Shown one piece after another: positions 24,630-35,766 of a DNA stretch of 64,000 nt. The position numbers and the translations under genes are program-made. The notes beneath the pieces were generated by a model. That model saw nothing but the letters and a program-made list of their open reading frames with translations, ran no database searches and was not told the DNA's origin. The DNA comes from Micromonospora echinaurantiaca (GTDB taxonomy: Bacteria > Actinomycetota > Actinomycetes > Mycobacteriales > Micromonosporaceae). Position 1 is the stretch's first letter, and each line of letters begins with the position of its first letter. Location of the stretch: assembly GCF_900090235.1 (NCBI RefSeq), contig NZ_LT607750.1, forward strand, positions 2,554,501 through 2,618,500, read 5' to 3'.

Positions 24630-25115
24630 TCAGGTGGGCGGTGGGGGCAGGCCGGCGTCGGCGATGCGCTGGCGCAGCGGCCGGCGACCCACCGCGGCGA
24701 GCACCGCGTGCAGCAGGTCGGCCAGTGGCACCGGCAGTTCCGCGTCCAGTTCCCGCATCGCCGCGGTGGTGGCCGTCCACTCCGCCTCGATGACCGGCAG
24801 CAGCTCGCGGGCCCGGTCGGTCAGGTGCACGATGCGCTGCCGGGCGTCCGCGCCACGGGTCAGCTCGACCAGCCCGGCCCGGGCCATCTGCGCCACGGTC
24901 TGGCTGGCCGCGGAATGGGTCACCCCGACCCGGCGGGCCAGGTCCCGGATGGGCAGCGGCCCGTCGGCGACCAGCACCCGCAGCGGCGGCGAGAACCGGG
25001 GCCGGTAGTCGGCCAGGCCCCGCTCGGCGTAGACGGTGGCCACGTCGCCGTCGAGCACCTCCAGGACGTGCCGCAGCAGCGTCCCCACCGCCTCCCGGTC
25101 CGGCACCTCGGTCAC
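24630..25115 (-). CDS. MarR family transcriptional regulator
   Basis: This 161-residue MarR protein has the winged helix at about residues 45-100 (LPIRDLARRVGVTHSAASQTVAQMARAGLVELTRGADARQRIVHLT), with the wing reading GADARQR in place of the common DxRDRR. The GTG start at 25115 begins VTEVPDREAVGTLLRHV. It is divergent from the proline iminopeptidase gene, and a 12-bp palindrome AACAGCGCTGTT lies between the two starts. It is a good candidate repressor of that peptidase and of itself. Confidence 0.88.
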   Translation of the reverse strand: MTEVPDREAVGTLLRHVLEVLDGDVATVYAERGLADYRPRFSPPLRVLVADGPLPIRDLARRVGVTHSAASQTVAQMARAGLVELTRGADARQRIVHLTDRARELLPVIEAEWTATTAAMRELDAELPVPLADLLHAVLAAVGRRPLRQRIADAGLPPPPT

Positions 25116-25126
25116 CCCGCTAATGT

Positions 25127-25138
25127 AACAGCGCTGTT
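25127..25138. promoter_or_regulatory. palindromic operator between MarR and peptidase genes
   Basis: AACAGCGCTGTT is a perfect 12-bp palindrome 11 bases upstream of the MarR start and 19 bases upstream of the peptidase start, in the only AT-richer stretch of the gap. The location fits a MarR site covering both promoters. Confidence 0.6.
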
Positions 25139-25157
25139 GTATCTGAGGGAGGACGGG

Positions 25158-26108
25158 ATGTACGAAGCGGTGCAGCCGTACGCGCACGGCATGCTCGACG
25201 TCGGCGACGGCCAGCTCGTGTACTGGGAGACCTGCGGCAACCCGGCCGGCAAGCCGGCGGTGGTGCTGCACGGCGGCCCCGGCTCCGGCGCCGCGCCGAG
25301 CTGGCGGCGCTACTTCGACCCGGCCCGCTACCGGGTGGTCCTGTTCGACCAGCGCGGCTGCGGCCGCAGCCGCCCGCACGCCGCCGACCCGGCCGTCGAC
25401 CTGTCCGTCAACACCACCGACCACCTGGTCGCCGACATCGAGCGGCTGCGCGAGCACCTGGGCGTGGACCGCTGGCTGGTGCTCGGCGCGTCCTGGGGGT
25501 CCACCCTCGGCCTGGCCTACGCCCAGCGGCACCCGGCGCGGGTCAGCGAGCTGGTGCTGTTCAGCGTGGTCACCACCAGCCGCCGCGAGGTCGAGTGGAT
25601 CACCCGGGACATGGGGCGGATCTTCCCCGCCGAGTGGGCCCGCTTCCGCGACGGCGTGCCTGCCGCCGACCGCGACGGTGACCTCGCCGACGCGTACGCC
25701 CGGCTGCTGGCCGACCCGGACCCGGCGGTGCGCGAGCGGGCCGCCCGGGACTGGTGTGCCTGGGAGGACACCCACGTCGGCACCGTCCCCGGCCACCGTC
25801 CCGACCCCCGCTACACCGACCCGGAGTTCCGGATGGCCTTCGCGCGGCTGGTCACCCACTACTGGCGGCACGCCGCCTTCCTGCCCGACGGCCAGCTGCT
25901 GCGCGAGGCGGGCCGGCTCGCCGGCATCCCGGGGGTGCTGCTGCACGGCCGGCTCGACATCAGCAGCCCACCGGAGATCCCGTGGCGGCTGGCGCAGGCC
26001 TGGCCGGCCGCCCGCCTGGAACTGCTGGACGCCGCCGGGCACGGATCCGGCCACGGCATCGGCGAGCGGGTGCTGGCCGCGCTGGACGAGTTCGCCGGCC
26101 GCCGCTGA
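25158..26108 (+). CDS. pip: proline iminopeptidase
   Basis: This 316-residue alpha/beta hydrolase of peptidase family S33 releases N-terminal proline from peptides. It has the HGGPG oxyanion motif (38-42), DQRGCGRS (64-71), the nucleophile elbow GASWGS with Ser112, a helical cap rich in Trp/Glu (WCAWEDTHV near 197-205), and the late VLLHGRLDISSPP region with the catalytic Asp, ending with His in AGHGSGH. ATG 25158 is preceded by GAGGGAGG at 25145-25152. All match the bacterial monomeric proline iminopeptidases. A divergent MarR gene probably controls it. Confidence 0.93.
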   Translation: MYEAVQPYAHGMLDVGDGQLVYWETCGNPAGKPAVVLHGGPGSGAAPSWRRYFDPARYRVVLFDQRGCGRSRPHAADPAVDLSVNTTDHLVADIERLREHLGVDRWLVLGASWGSTLGLAYAQRHPARVSELVLFSVVTTSRREVEWITRDMGRIFPAEWARFRDGVPAADRDGDLADAYARLLADPDPAVRERAARDWCAWEDTHVGTVPGHRPDPRYTDPEFRMAFARLVTHYWRHAAFLPDGQLLREAGRLAGIPGVLLHGRLDISSPPEIPWRLAQAWPAARLELLDAAGHGSGHGIGERVLAALDEFAGRR

Positions 26109-26160
26109 CACACCGACGCCGCCCGCCCGCCTCCATCGGCCACCGGGACGCGCCACCCAT

Positions 26161-26275
26161 CGCCCGCCCGGGTCGCCGGCCTGCGCCGTCGGCCGCCAGG
26201 ACACGCGGGTGCCCACCGCCGAGGTGCGGGACAGGTCGATGCACCCACGGCCCGCCCGCCCGGGTCGCCGGCCTG
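26161..26275. repeat. pair of 23-bp direct repeats
   Basis: Two identical 23-bp copies lie at 26161-26183 and 26253-26275, 92 bp apart, each containing CGGGTCGCCGGCCTG. They are in the 204-bp gap between the convergent pip and YdeI-like genes, which holds no gene. The composition is low-complexity, so the repeat may be trivial. Confidence 0.5.
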
Positions 26276-26312
26276 GGCGGGCGGTGGCGCCGTGGCGTCG
26301 AGGACGGGGGCA

Positions 26313-26900
26313 TCAGTCGCCGAGGGCGCGCCGCTGCGGATAGACCGTCTCGCCGCGGGCGAGCATGTCGACGAACTGGGCGATCCGCCGGGCCCGGGTG
26401 TCGGCGCGCTTGGCGCCGGCGACCCGGTACAGGACGGCGTACCGGTTCTGCGCGGTGAGGATGTCGAACATCGCCCGCGCCCGGGGCTGCGCCGCCAGCG
26501 CGGCGGCCAGGTCGTCGGGCACCTCGGCGGTGGCCTGCCCCGGGTAGGCCGCGTCCCACCGGCCGTCCGCCCGGGCGCGCTCGACCTCGGCCATTCCGGC
26601 CGGTCGCATCCGCCCTTCGCTGATCAGCCGGGTGACGAGGTCGACGTTGCGCGCCGACCACGGGCTGCGGGGGCGCCGCGGGGTGAACCGCCGCCGGTAG
26701 GTGCTCTCGTCGCGGCGGCCGGCCTGGCCGTCGATCCAGCCGTGGCAGAGCGCCTCGTCGAGCGCCTGGTCGTAGGTGAGGCTGGTCGGGTGCGTGGTGC
26801 CCTGCCGGGCGAGCACCAGCCACACCCCGGTCGCGCTGTCATGGTGCGCGCCGAGCCACTCCCGCCACGCGTCCGCGTCGGCGACCACCAACTCCACCAC
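26313..26900 (-). CDS. YdeI/OmpD-associated family protein
   Basis: This ~195-residue protein matches the YdeI (bacteriocin-protection/OmpD-associated) family: AWREWLGAHHDSATGVWLVLARQ near the N-terminus, LTYDQALDEALCHGWIDGQ with the conserved CHGWIDG, RRFTPRRPRSPWSARNV, and a C-terminal RIAQFVDMLARGETVYPQ. Members are small cytoplasmic proteins of unclear function. GTG 26900 is preferred since GGAG lies about 8 nt upstream; GTG 26897 is the next codon. A 61-bp hairpin element lies 69 bases upstream of the start. Confidence 0.82.
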   Translation of the reverse strand: MVELVVADADAWREWLGAHHDSATGVWLVLARQGTTHPTSLTYDQALDEALCHGWIDGQAGRRDESTYRRRFTPRRPRSPWSARNVDLVTRLISEGRMRPAGMAEVERARADGRWDAAYPGQATAEVPDDLAAALAAQPRARAMFDILTAQNRYAVLYRVAGAKRADTRARRIAQFVDMLARGETVYPQRRALGD

Positions 26901-26968
26901 CGCACCCGCTCCACCCACTGCCCCCACCCCGACCTCCCCACCCACAACCACACCCCCGGACCCCGCCG

Positions 26969-27029
26969 GTTGATCATGAGGTTGGCGGTGTGGAAACGGA
27001 CATCCCGCCCCGCCAACCTCATGATCAAC
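26969..27029. repeat. REP-like 61-bp hairpin element
   Basis: Perfect 20-bp inverted arms (26969-26988 and 27010-27029, starting GTTGATCATGAGG) enclose a 21-nt loop with GTGGAAACGG. It lies between the YdeI-like and PabB-like genes, both on the minus strand, and is more AT-rich than its surroundings. The stem is far longer than the other terminators here, so a repetitive extragenic palindrome or small mobile element is likely. Confidence 0.7.
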
Positions 27030-27096
27030 GCTCGCCGGGCGACCGGGGGTCACCGTAGCGGGATCCACCGACAAGTCGCGGGCGGGTCGAGCGGGG

Positions 27097-28290
27097 TCAG
27101 CGGTTGGCGAGGGCGGCGCGCACCGGTGCGGTCTTCGCGGCCGCCTCGGCGACCTCGGCGTCCGGGTCGCTGTCCCAGGTGATGCCGCCGCCGGCCCAGA
27201 CGTGCATCCGGTCGCCGTCGGCGGCGGCGGTGCGGATGGTCAGCCCCAGGTCGATCCGGCCCGGCGCGACCCAGCCGAGCGCGCCCATGCTGGCGCCCCG
27301 GCCGACCGGCTCCAGGGCGGTGATCCGGTCCAGGGCGGCGAGCTTCGGCGCGCCGGTGACCGACCCGCCGGGGCAGACCGCGCGCAGCAGGTCGGCCAGG
27401 CCGAGCCCGTCGGCCACGGTCGCGGAGACGGTGGACTCGGCCTGCCACAGGTCGCACCAGCGGCGCACGGCGAACAGCTCATCCACCCGGACCGTGCCGG
27501 TGCGGGCGACCCGGGCCAGGTCGTTGCGTTCCAGGTCGACGATCATGACGTGCTCGGCGCGTTCCTTGGCCGAGGCGAGCAGTTCGGCACGGCCGGCGGC
27601 GGTGGCCGGGCGGGTGCCCTTGATCGGGCGGGTGATCAGCCGACCGCCGGCCAGCTCCACCAGGGTCTCCGGGGAGGCGCAGCCGATCGCCCAGCCGGCG
27701 CCGGTGAGGGTGCCGCCGTAGCGGGCGCCGGGCAGCGCGCCGAGGCGGGCCAGCGCTGGCAGCGGGTCGCCGGCGTACCGGGCGGCCGCGTGGCCGACCA
27801 TGTTGACCTGGTAGACGTCGCCGCGGCCGATGGCCGCCCGCACCGCCCGCACCGCGTCGGCGTGCTGCCGGGGCGTCCAGCTCTCCGCCCAGTCGCCGAG
27901 CCACCAGCCGGCCGCCGGCGGCGCGGCGGGCGGGGGCGTCGGGGTGTGGCCGTAGACGACCACGGCGACCTCCGGCAGGTCGGCCGGGTTGGCGGCGCCG
28001 GCCGCCGCGCCGGCCAGCAGCGCGCCGGCGGCGGCGGAGACGTAGAGCGCGGCCCCGCACAACCCGTCGGGGTCGTGCCGGGCGCCCGGGCGGGCCAGGT
28101 CGTGCAGCGCCACGCCGTGGGCGGCCAGGAAGTCCTCGGCGAGGGCGGCCGGGTCGCCGCCGTCGGCGGGCCGCCACTCCCACCGGGCGCGTTCGACCAG
28201 CGTACGGCGGCAGCCCGCGGGTGCCGCCGGCACATCGATCAGCCTCGCGCTTGGGAGCGTTTCCACGCCGTCCGGCCCAATCTTCCTCAT
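27097..28290 (-). CDS. pabB: aminodeoxychorismate synthase component I-like
   Basis: This ~397-residue chorismate-binding enzyme would convert chorismate with ammonia to 4-amino-4-deoxychorismate in folate synthesis. The C-terminal chorismate-utilising domain has the family series GDVYQVNM, ETLVELAGGRLITRPIKGTRP, ERAEHVMIVDLERNDLARV, and PGGSVTGAPKLAAL. IKGTRP carries the lysine used by PabB-type enzymes (residue near 220), which argues against anthranilate synthase. The N-terminal part is shorter than in TrpE. ATG 28290 is chosen with little ribosome-site support; GTG 28323 and internal GTGs are alternatives. No pabA or pabC is adjacent. Confidence 0.85.
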   Translation of the reverse strand: MRKIGPDGVETLPSARLIDVPAAPAGCRRTLVERARWEWRPADGGDPAALAEDFLAAHGVALHDLARPGARHDPDGLCGAALYVSAAAGALLAGAAAGAANPADLPEVAVVVYGHTPTPPPAAPPAAGWWLGDWAESWTPRQHADAVRAVRAAIGRGDVYQVNMVGHAAARYAGDPLPALARLGALPGARYGGTLTGAGWAIGCASPETLVELAGGRLITRPIKGTRPATAAGRAELLASAKERAEHVMIVDLERNDLARVARTGTVRVDELFAVRRWCDLWQAESTVSATVADGLGLADLLRAVCPGGSVTGAPKLAALDRITALEPVGRGASMGALGWVAPGRIDLGLTIRTAAADGDRMHVWAGGGITWDSDPDAEVAEAAAKTAPVRAALANR

Positions 28291-28413
28291 CCGTTCAGTG
28301 GATTTCCTGTCGACCACGCGCACTTGTGCTCGATGCTGGCCACTTTCGCTTGGTACTGTGCGTCACTGGTCATGTGAACCATGACACAGTGCCCCCACAG
28401 TCCGGAGAACCCG

Positions 28414-28614
28414 ATGTGCCAGCACCAACCCACCTGCCCCTCCGCCGAGGCGACCGACCGGGAGGCCGCCCGAGTCATCGCCTGCTTCCCTGAGCAGGGC
28501 TGGAGCCTGCTCTGCAACGGTGTCATCGTCTTCGAGGACACCGGCGAGCTGCTCCCCGACGGCCGCACCATCGCCCCGCACCGCGGGCCCGCCCGCCACG
28601 CTCTCGTCGCCTGA
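28414..28614 (+). CDS. DUF5999 family small protein
   Basis: This 66-residue protein begins MCQHQPTCPSAEATDREAARV and continues with HPEQ-like FPEQGWSLLCNGVIVFEDTGELLPDGRTIAPHR, the pattern of actinobacterial DUF5999 proteins. Three cysteines (positions 2, 7 and about 32) are conserved and may bind metal; the function is unknown. ATG 28414 is taken, since GGAG at 28404-28407 precedes it at good distance and family members start at this methionine; ATG 28381 is an in-frame alternative. It is divergent from the PabB-like gene. Confidence 0.85.
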   Translation: MCQHQPTCPSAEATDREAARVIACFPEQGWSLLCNGVIVFEDTGELLPDGRTIAPHRGPARHALVA

Positions 28615-28738
28615 CCTGTCACTCTCCGTCACGCCAATTCGTCGCGTCGACCCGGGCGGGTCCCCCGGTCGGGACCTCCACCGCAGGTCGGCGTACCCGC
28701 CGGGGCGGCACCCATGACCGCCCCGGCGTCCCGCGACA

Positions 28739-31558
<2,820 letters not shown>

Positions 31559-31640
31559 GGGCTGCGCTCCCGGGGGACGAGGTCGACGGGTCGGCCTCCC
31601 CCTGAGTCGCGCCCGCGCAGCGCTCCACAGTGCCTGCCCC

Positions 31641-31722
31641 CGCGGTCCTTTTGCCTGAGAGGTTCCGGGGAGGATATGCCCCTTCGGCGCCGCCCGTGCT
31701 GCTGTGGGCGGTCTCTCCCGCG
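31641..31722 (-). promoter_or_regulatory. glycine riboswitch (single aptamer)
   Basis: Read on the minus strand, the leader of gcvP contains GCGGGAGAGACC, then CGCCGAAGGGGC, then CCTCTCAGGCAAAAGGACCGC, the three hallmark blocks of a glycine aptamer in the right order and spacing. It sits 83 bases before the gcvP start. Only one aptamer is evident. Family knowledge says glycine binding turns on glycine cleavage genes; in high-GC bacteria it probably acts by transcription or translation initiation control. Confidence 0.92.
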
Positions 31723-31829
31723 TGGGTGGTACCGGCGAAGGTCAACGCTACCAGCGTCGGTGTTTCGGGCCGATGTCGTACCCCCGTCCCCGATCATGGG
31801 GGTAGTCGCGCACACCGCAGGAGGTGCCC

Positions 31830-32186
31830 ATGACCGAGCCGGCGACCAGCCCGGACGACCTGGGGCGGTTCTTCGTCGCCCGCGCCAACGCCCGCGACGT
31901 CGAGGGTCTCGTCGCCCTCTACGAGCCCGACGGGGTGTTCGCCACCCCGGCCGGACCCGCCGCCGGCGCCGACCAGCTGCGGGCCGCGTTCGAGCAGATG
32001 CTCGCCGACGGGCCCACCTTCACCCCCGGCCAGCCGCAGCCCACCCTGTACGCCGGGGAGCTGGCGTTGACCTCCACCCGCCTCGACGACGGCTCGGTCA
32101 CCGCGGAGGTGGCCCGCCGCCAGCCCGACGGCACCTGGCGCTGGGTGCTCGACCAGCCCCGCTTCGTCGCCCCGCCGGCCAGCTGA
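31830..32186 (+). CDS. SnoaL-like/NTF2-fold protein
   Basis: This 118-residue protein has the cone-shaped NTF2/SnoaL-like pattern: RFFVARANARDVEGLVALYEPDGVFATPAG at the start, GADQLRAAFEQMLADGPTF, and a final strand pair ending DGTWRWVLDQPRF. It resembles DUF4440/ketosteroid-isomerase-like proteins with no fixed reaction. ATG 31830 follows AGGAGG (31819-31824) at ideal spacing; an upstream GTG at 31824 is inside that ribosome site. It is divergent from gcvP with the riboswitch leader between. Confidence 0.85.
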   Translation: MTEPATSPDDLGRFFVARANARDVEGLVALYEPDGVFATPAGPAAGADQLRAAFEQMLADGPTFTPGQPQPTLYAGELALTSTRLDDGSVTAEVARRQPDGTWRWVLDQPRFVAPPAS

Positions 32187-32347
32187 GCGCCCGCCGGCCC
32201 TGGCGCGCCCCCGAGGCGACATGGCGTTGTCCGGTCGATCCGCTGCCCCGCTCATCCGGCCTGCCGCGACGCGGCCCGGGCGGCCGGGGAGACCCCCGGC
32301 CGGCCTCGCCCCTCCGGGCGCTAACCGGCCGGCCCGGTGCCGGGCGC

Positions 32348-33259
32348 CTACCCGGCGGCCGCCGCGGCGACCGTCCCGGGACTGTCGGGAGCGCCGACGG
32401 TCCAGTCGGCCAGCGCGGGACTGTCGGCGCCGCCACCGCCGGTCCGGTCGACCAGCGCGGGCAGCAGCCGGCCCAGCGGCGCGTCCACCGTGAGCGCCGC
32501 ATACCCGTCCCCGCGGGTCGGCCCCTGGTTGACGATCGCCACCGGGATGCCCAGCTTCGCGGCGCGCAGCACGAACCGCCGCCCCGACATCACCGTCAAC
32601 GACGAGCCCAGCACCAGCAGCAGCCGCGCCCGGTGCACCAGGTCGAAGCAGTGCGCCACCCGTGGCGCCGGCACCGTCTCGCCGAAGAACACCACGTCGG
32701 GTTTGAGCGTGCCGGTGCCGCAGAACGTGCAGTCCACCACCCGGAACCGGGCCACCTCGGCGTCGGGGAGCTCCACGTCACCGTCCGGGTTGACCGCGTC
32801 GACCCGGGCGTCGAAGCCCGGGTTCGCCTCCCGCAGCCGCCGGTCCAGCTCCTCCCGCGAGGTCTGGTTGCCGCAGTCCAGGCAGACCACCTCGTCCAGG
32901 CGGCCGTGCAGCTCCACCACCGGCGCGCTGCCGGCCGCGGTGTGCAGCCCGTCGACGTTCTGGGTGATGACCGCGTCGACCAGGCCGGCGCGCTGCAACC
33001 GGGCCACCGCCCGGTGCCCGTCGTTCGGGGCCGCCCGGGCGATGGTCCGCCACCCCAGGTGGCTGCGCGCCCAGTAGCGCCGCCGCGCCTGGGCGTCGCC
33101 GGTGAACGTCTGGTAGGTCATCGGGGTGTGCCGGCGGGCCGCGCCGCTGGGCCCCCGGTAGTCCGGGATGCCCGACTCGGTGGACAGCCCCGCCCCGCTG
33201 AGCACCACGACACCACCGGCGGCCACCAGGTCGGTCAGCGCGTCGATCGTCTCGGTCAC
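32348..33259 (-). CDS. Sir2 family NAD-dependent protein deacylase
   Basis: This ~303-residue sirtuin removes acyl groups from lysine using NAD. Motifs: GAGLSTESGIPDYRG (22-36), TQNVDGLH (99-106), the catalytic His118 in ELHGR, a structural zinc site with Cys126, Cys129, Cys177 and Cys180, and GSSLTV near 225. It is of the longer actinobacterial type with an insertion between the zinc Cys pairs. GTG 33259 is supported by a CAGCAT box 6 nt upstream; GTG 33277 is an alternative. The C-terminal tail is Ala/Gly-rich. It stands alone. Confidence 0.92.
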   Translation of the reverse strand: MTETIDALTDLVAAGGVVVLSGAGLSTESGIPDYRGPSGAARRHTPMTYQTFTGDAQARRRYWARSHLGWRTIARAAPNDGHRAVARLQRAGLVDAVITQNVDGLHTAAGSAPVVELHGRLDEVVCLDCGNQTSREELDRRLREANPGFDARVDAVNPDGDVELPDAEVARFRVVDCTFCGTGTLKPDVVFFGETVPAPRVAHCFDLVHRARLLLVLGSSLTVMSGRRFVLRAAKLGIPVAIVNQGPTRGDGYAALTVDAPLGRLLPALVDRTGGGGADSPALADWTVGAPDSPGTVAAAAAG

Positions 33260-33579
33260 CCGTCCATGCTGCCTCACGCGCCCGCACCCCGGCGACCACG
33301 CCGCAGGCCACCGACCTGCCCGCCGGGCCCGCGAACCGCCTCCGCCGGCGTGCCCGCCGGCCCGCTACCGCCTCCACTGGCCCTGCCCGTCGGGTCCGCG
33401 ACCGCCTCCGCCGGCGCCCGGCGCCGGCCGATCCCGACGTGACGCCCGCCGCCCACGGGCGGCGCGAGGGTCAGGCGGTCCGCGGAGGCCCGCCCCCACC
33501 ACCACTCGACGGCGTGGATCCACCACACCCACCGGACTCCCCGGTGAACGGCAGTGGGGGGTCGCACTAGGTTGCAGGT
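33260..33579. other. 320-bp divergent gap
   Basis: No gene is seen. The ends carry leaderless promoters for the sirtuin (-) and the NAD(P)-binding protein (+, TAGGTT at 33568-33573, 6 nt before its ATG). In between is low-complexity sequence with a repeated CCGCCTCCGCCGGCG word. Confidence 0.5.
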
Positions 33580-34239
33580 ATGCGCGTCGTCATCGCCGGA
33601 GGACACGGCAAGATCGCCCGGCTGCTGCTGCGGGACCTCACCGGCCGCGGCGACACCGCCGTCGGCCTGATCCGCAACCCCGATCATGCCGCCGCGCTGA
33701 GAGCCGCCGGCGCCCACCCGGTCCTCGCCGACCTGGAACACCTCGGCGTCGACGACCTCGCCGGTCACCTCGGCGGCGCGGACGCGGTGGTCTTCGCCGC
33801 CGGCGCCGGCCCGGGCAGCGGCGCGGCCCGCAAGGACACCGTCGACCGGGCCGCCGCCGTGCTGCTCGCCGACGCCGCGCAGCGCGCCGGCGTACGCCGC
33901 TACCTGCTGGTCTCCTCGATGGGCGTGGAGGGCGAACCGCGCCCCGGCACCGACGAGGTGTTCGCCGCGTACCTGCGGGCGAAGAAGGCCGCCGAGGACG
34001 ACGTGACCGGCCGGGACCTCGACTGGACGGTGCTGCGGCCCGGCCGGCTCACCGACGACCCGCCCACCGGGCGGATCACCCTGGCCCGGCGGGTGCCCCG
34101 CGGCGCGGTCACCCGCACCGACGTCGCCCGGGTGCTGGTCGCCCTGCTCCACACCCCGGCCAGCGCCGACATGATCCTGGAACTCGTCGGCGGGGACACC
34201 CCGATCGGCGAGGCGGTCGCCGCCGTCACCGCACGCTGA
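33580..34239 (+). CDS. NAD(P)-binding atypical SDR
   Basis: This 219-residue protein is an atypical SDR of the YwnB/YhfK-like NAD(P)H-binding group. It starts RVVIAGGHGKIARLLLRDL, a GGxGxxG dinucleotide motif variant (GGHGKIA), with VLADLEH as the adenine-side loop, DAVVFAAGAGPGSG, YLLVSSMGVEG, and AYLRAKKAAEDDV with the Tyr-x-x-x-Lys-like YLRAK. DWTVLRPGRLTDDP is highly typical. The ATG is leaderless. Members act as NAD(P)H-dependent reductases or redox sensors; the substrate is unknown. Confidence 0.88.
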   Translation: MRVVIAGGHGKIARLLLRDLTGRGDTAVGLIRNPDHAAALRAAGAHPVLADLEHLGVDDLAGHLGGADAVVFAAGAGPGSGAARKDTVDRAAAVLLADAAQRAGVRRYLLVSSMGVEGEPRPGTDEVFAAYLRAKKAAEDDVTGRDLDWTVLRPGRLTDDPPTGRITLARRVPRGAVTRTDVARVLVALLHTPASADMILELVGGDTPIGEAVAAVTAR

Positions 34240-34327
34240 CGCCGCCACCGCCGGCGGACCCGCCGGTGTCACCGGCCTGAGCACGGTCCTCGACAGAGCC
34301 GACACCCGAGCTGCCAGACTCGTGATC

Positions 34328-35038
34328 ATGCAGGAGTCACCGAAGACGGCGCCGGTGGCGGTGGTCACCGGCGCCAACCGGGGCATCGGCCGGGCGGTCG
34401 CCGCCCGGCTCGCCCGCGACGGCTACCACACCGTCCTCGCCGTCCGCGACCCCGACCGGGGCCGGCACGCGGCCCGGGACCTGCCCGGCAGCGTCACCGT
34501 GGAGCGGCTCGACGTCGCCGACGCCGACAGCGTCACCGACTTCGCCCGGCGGCTGCGCGACCGGCACGGCCGCCTCGACGTGCTGGTCAACAACGCGGCG
34601 ATCAACTACGACACCTGGCAGGACCCGCTCGGCGCCGACCTGACCGTCGTCCGGGACACCCTGGAGGTCAACGCCCTCGGCGCCTGGCGGGTCAGCCAGG
34701 CCCTCGTCCCGCTGATGCGCCACCGCAGCCCCGGCCGGCGGATCGTCAACGTCTCCAGCGAGAGCGGCTCCCTGACCGGCATGGGCGCCGCCGCCCCCGG
34801 CTACGCCATGTCCAAGGCCGCGCTGAACGCGCTGACCCGGCTGCTGGCCGCGCAACTCGCCGCCGACGGGATCCTGGTCAACTCGGTCTGCCCCGGCTGG
34901 GTGGCCACCGACATGGGCGGGCCCGCCGCACCCCGCACCGCCGCCGAGGGCGCGGCCAGCGTGTTGTGGGCGGTGCGGATCCCCGACGACGGCCCCACCG
35001 GCGGCTTCTTCCGCGACGGCGAACCGCTGCCCTGGTGA
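34328..35038 (+). CDS. short-chain dehydrogenase/reductase
   Basis: This 236-residue classical SDR resembles carbonyl-reductase-like enzymes. TGANRGIG is near residues 14-21, NNAA near 90-93, VSSESGSLTG near 143-152 with the catalytic Ser, and YAMSK near 159-163 with the catalytic Tyr and Lys; CPGWVATDMGGPAAPRTAAEGA is typical of the group. ATG 34328 is favoured by a CAGACT box 7 nt upstream; GTG 34322 in frame is possible. It is 82 bases past the previous gene. The terminal GFFRDGEPLPW is shared by plant-type carbonyl reductase relatives. Confidence 0.9.
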   Translation: MQESPKTAPVAVVTGANRGIGRAVAARLARDGYHTVLAVRDPDRGRHAARDLPGSVTVERLDVADADSVTDFARRLRDRHGRLDVLVNNAAINYDTWQDPLGADLTVVRDTLEVNALGAWRVSQALVPLMRHRSPGRRIVNVSSESGSLTGMGAAAPGYAMSKAALNALTRLLAAQLAADGILVNSVCPGWVATDMGGPAAPRTAAEGAASVLWAVRIPDDGPTGGFFRDGEPLPW

Positions 35039-35079
35039 GCCGCCGCGGCCGGCCCGCCGGTCGCGGGCCGGCCGTCGGC

Positions 35080-35766
35080 TCAGCGCTGCTGGTGGCGGGG
35101 CAGCGCGCCCTGCCCGGCGCCGGCGCGCACCGCCGTGCCGGCCTGCCCGACCAGCCGGTCCATGGTGCGGGCCAGGTGCTCGCTGCCGTCGTCGAGGTGC
35201 CGCGCCGCGGCCTGCATGTGGGAGATCATCATCTCGCCGTAGATCCGCAGCGCCTCCCGGGTGGCGACCCCGTCGTCGAAGCTCGACCCGGCCGCCGAGC
35301 GATAGTCCTGCACCGCCCGCTCGGCCTCCTGCTTCGCCTCCTCCGCCGCCGCCTGCACGTAGCTCTCGTACTGCACCCGGGCGTACTCGGCCACCCGGCG
35401 CGCGTAGTCGTGCGCCTGCGCGATGATCTGCTCGGCCTCCCGCTGGGCCGCCGAGAGCAGGTTCACCTCCTTCGCCGCCGGCAGCTTCGCCTCCGCCCCG
35501 GCGCTCGGGATCACCCCGTGCCGGTGCAGCTCCACCCGGTCGTTGAGCCGCTCGTTCTCCGCCCGCAGGGTGGCGAGCTGCGCGGACAGCAGATCCAGCT
35601 CGTCGGCCACCTGCATCCGGAACCGGTCCACGTCGGCGTGGTCGTAGCCGCGGCGGGTGAACGACGCGGAACCGAACTCCCACCGACGCACCCGGTCGGC
35701 CGTCATCCGCACCGGCACACCGCCGGAGATCTGCACACCGTCATACCGGCTGATCGGAGTCGTCAA
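35080..35766 (-). CDS. DivIVA-domain coiled-coil protein
   Basis: This 228-residue protein has an N-terminal DivIVA-like segment (FGSASFTRRGYDHADVDRFRMQVADELDLL, about 32-61) that continues as a coiled coil to about residue 85, then a second long helical part rich in Ala/Glu (about 100-205). DivIVA proteins mark negatively curved membrane and polar growth zones; this one is shorter than Wag31/DivIVA and probably a paralogue. Its start codon overlaps the stop of the flavohaemoprotein gene by four bases, so it is coupled to the globin operon, an unexpected partner. Confidence 0.85.
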   Translation of the reverse strand: MTTPISRYDGVQISGGVPVRMTADRVRRWEFGSASFTRRGYDHADVDRFRMQVADELDLLSAQLATLRAENERLNDRVELHRHGVIPSAGAEAKLPAAKEVNLLSAAQREAEQIIAQAHDYARRVAEYARVQYESYVQAAAEEAKQEAERAVQDYRSAAGSSFDDGVATREALRIYGEMMISHMQAAARHLDDGSEHLARTMDRLVGQAGTAVRAGAGQGALPRHQQR

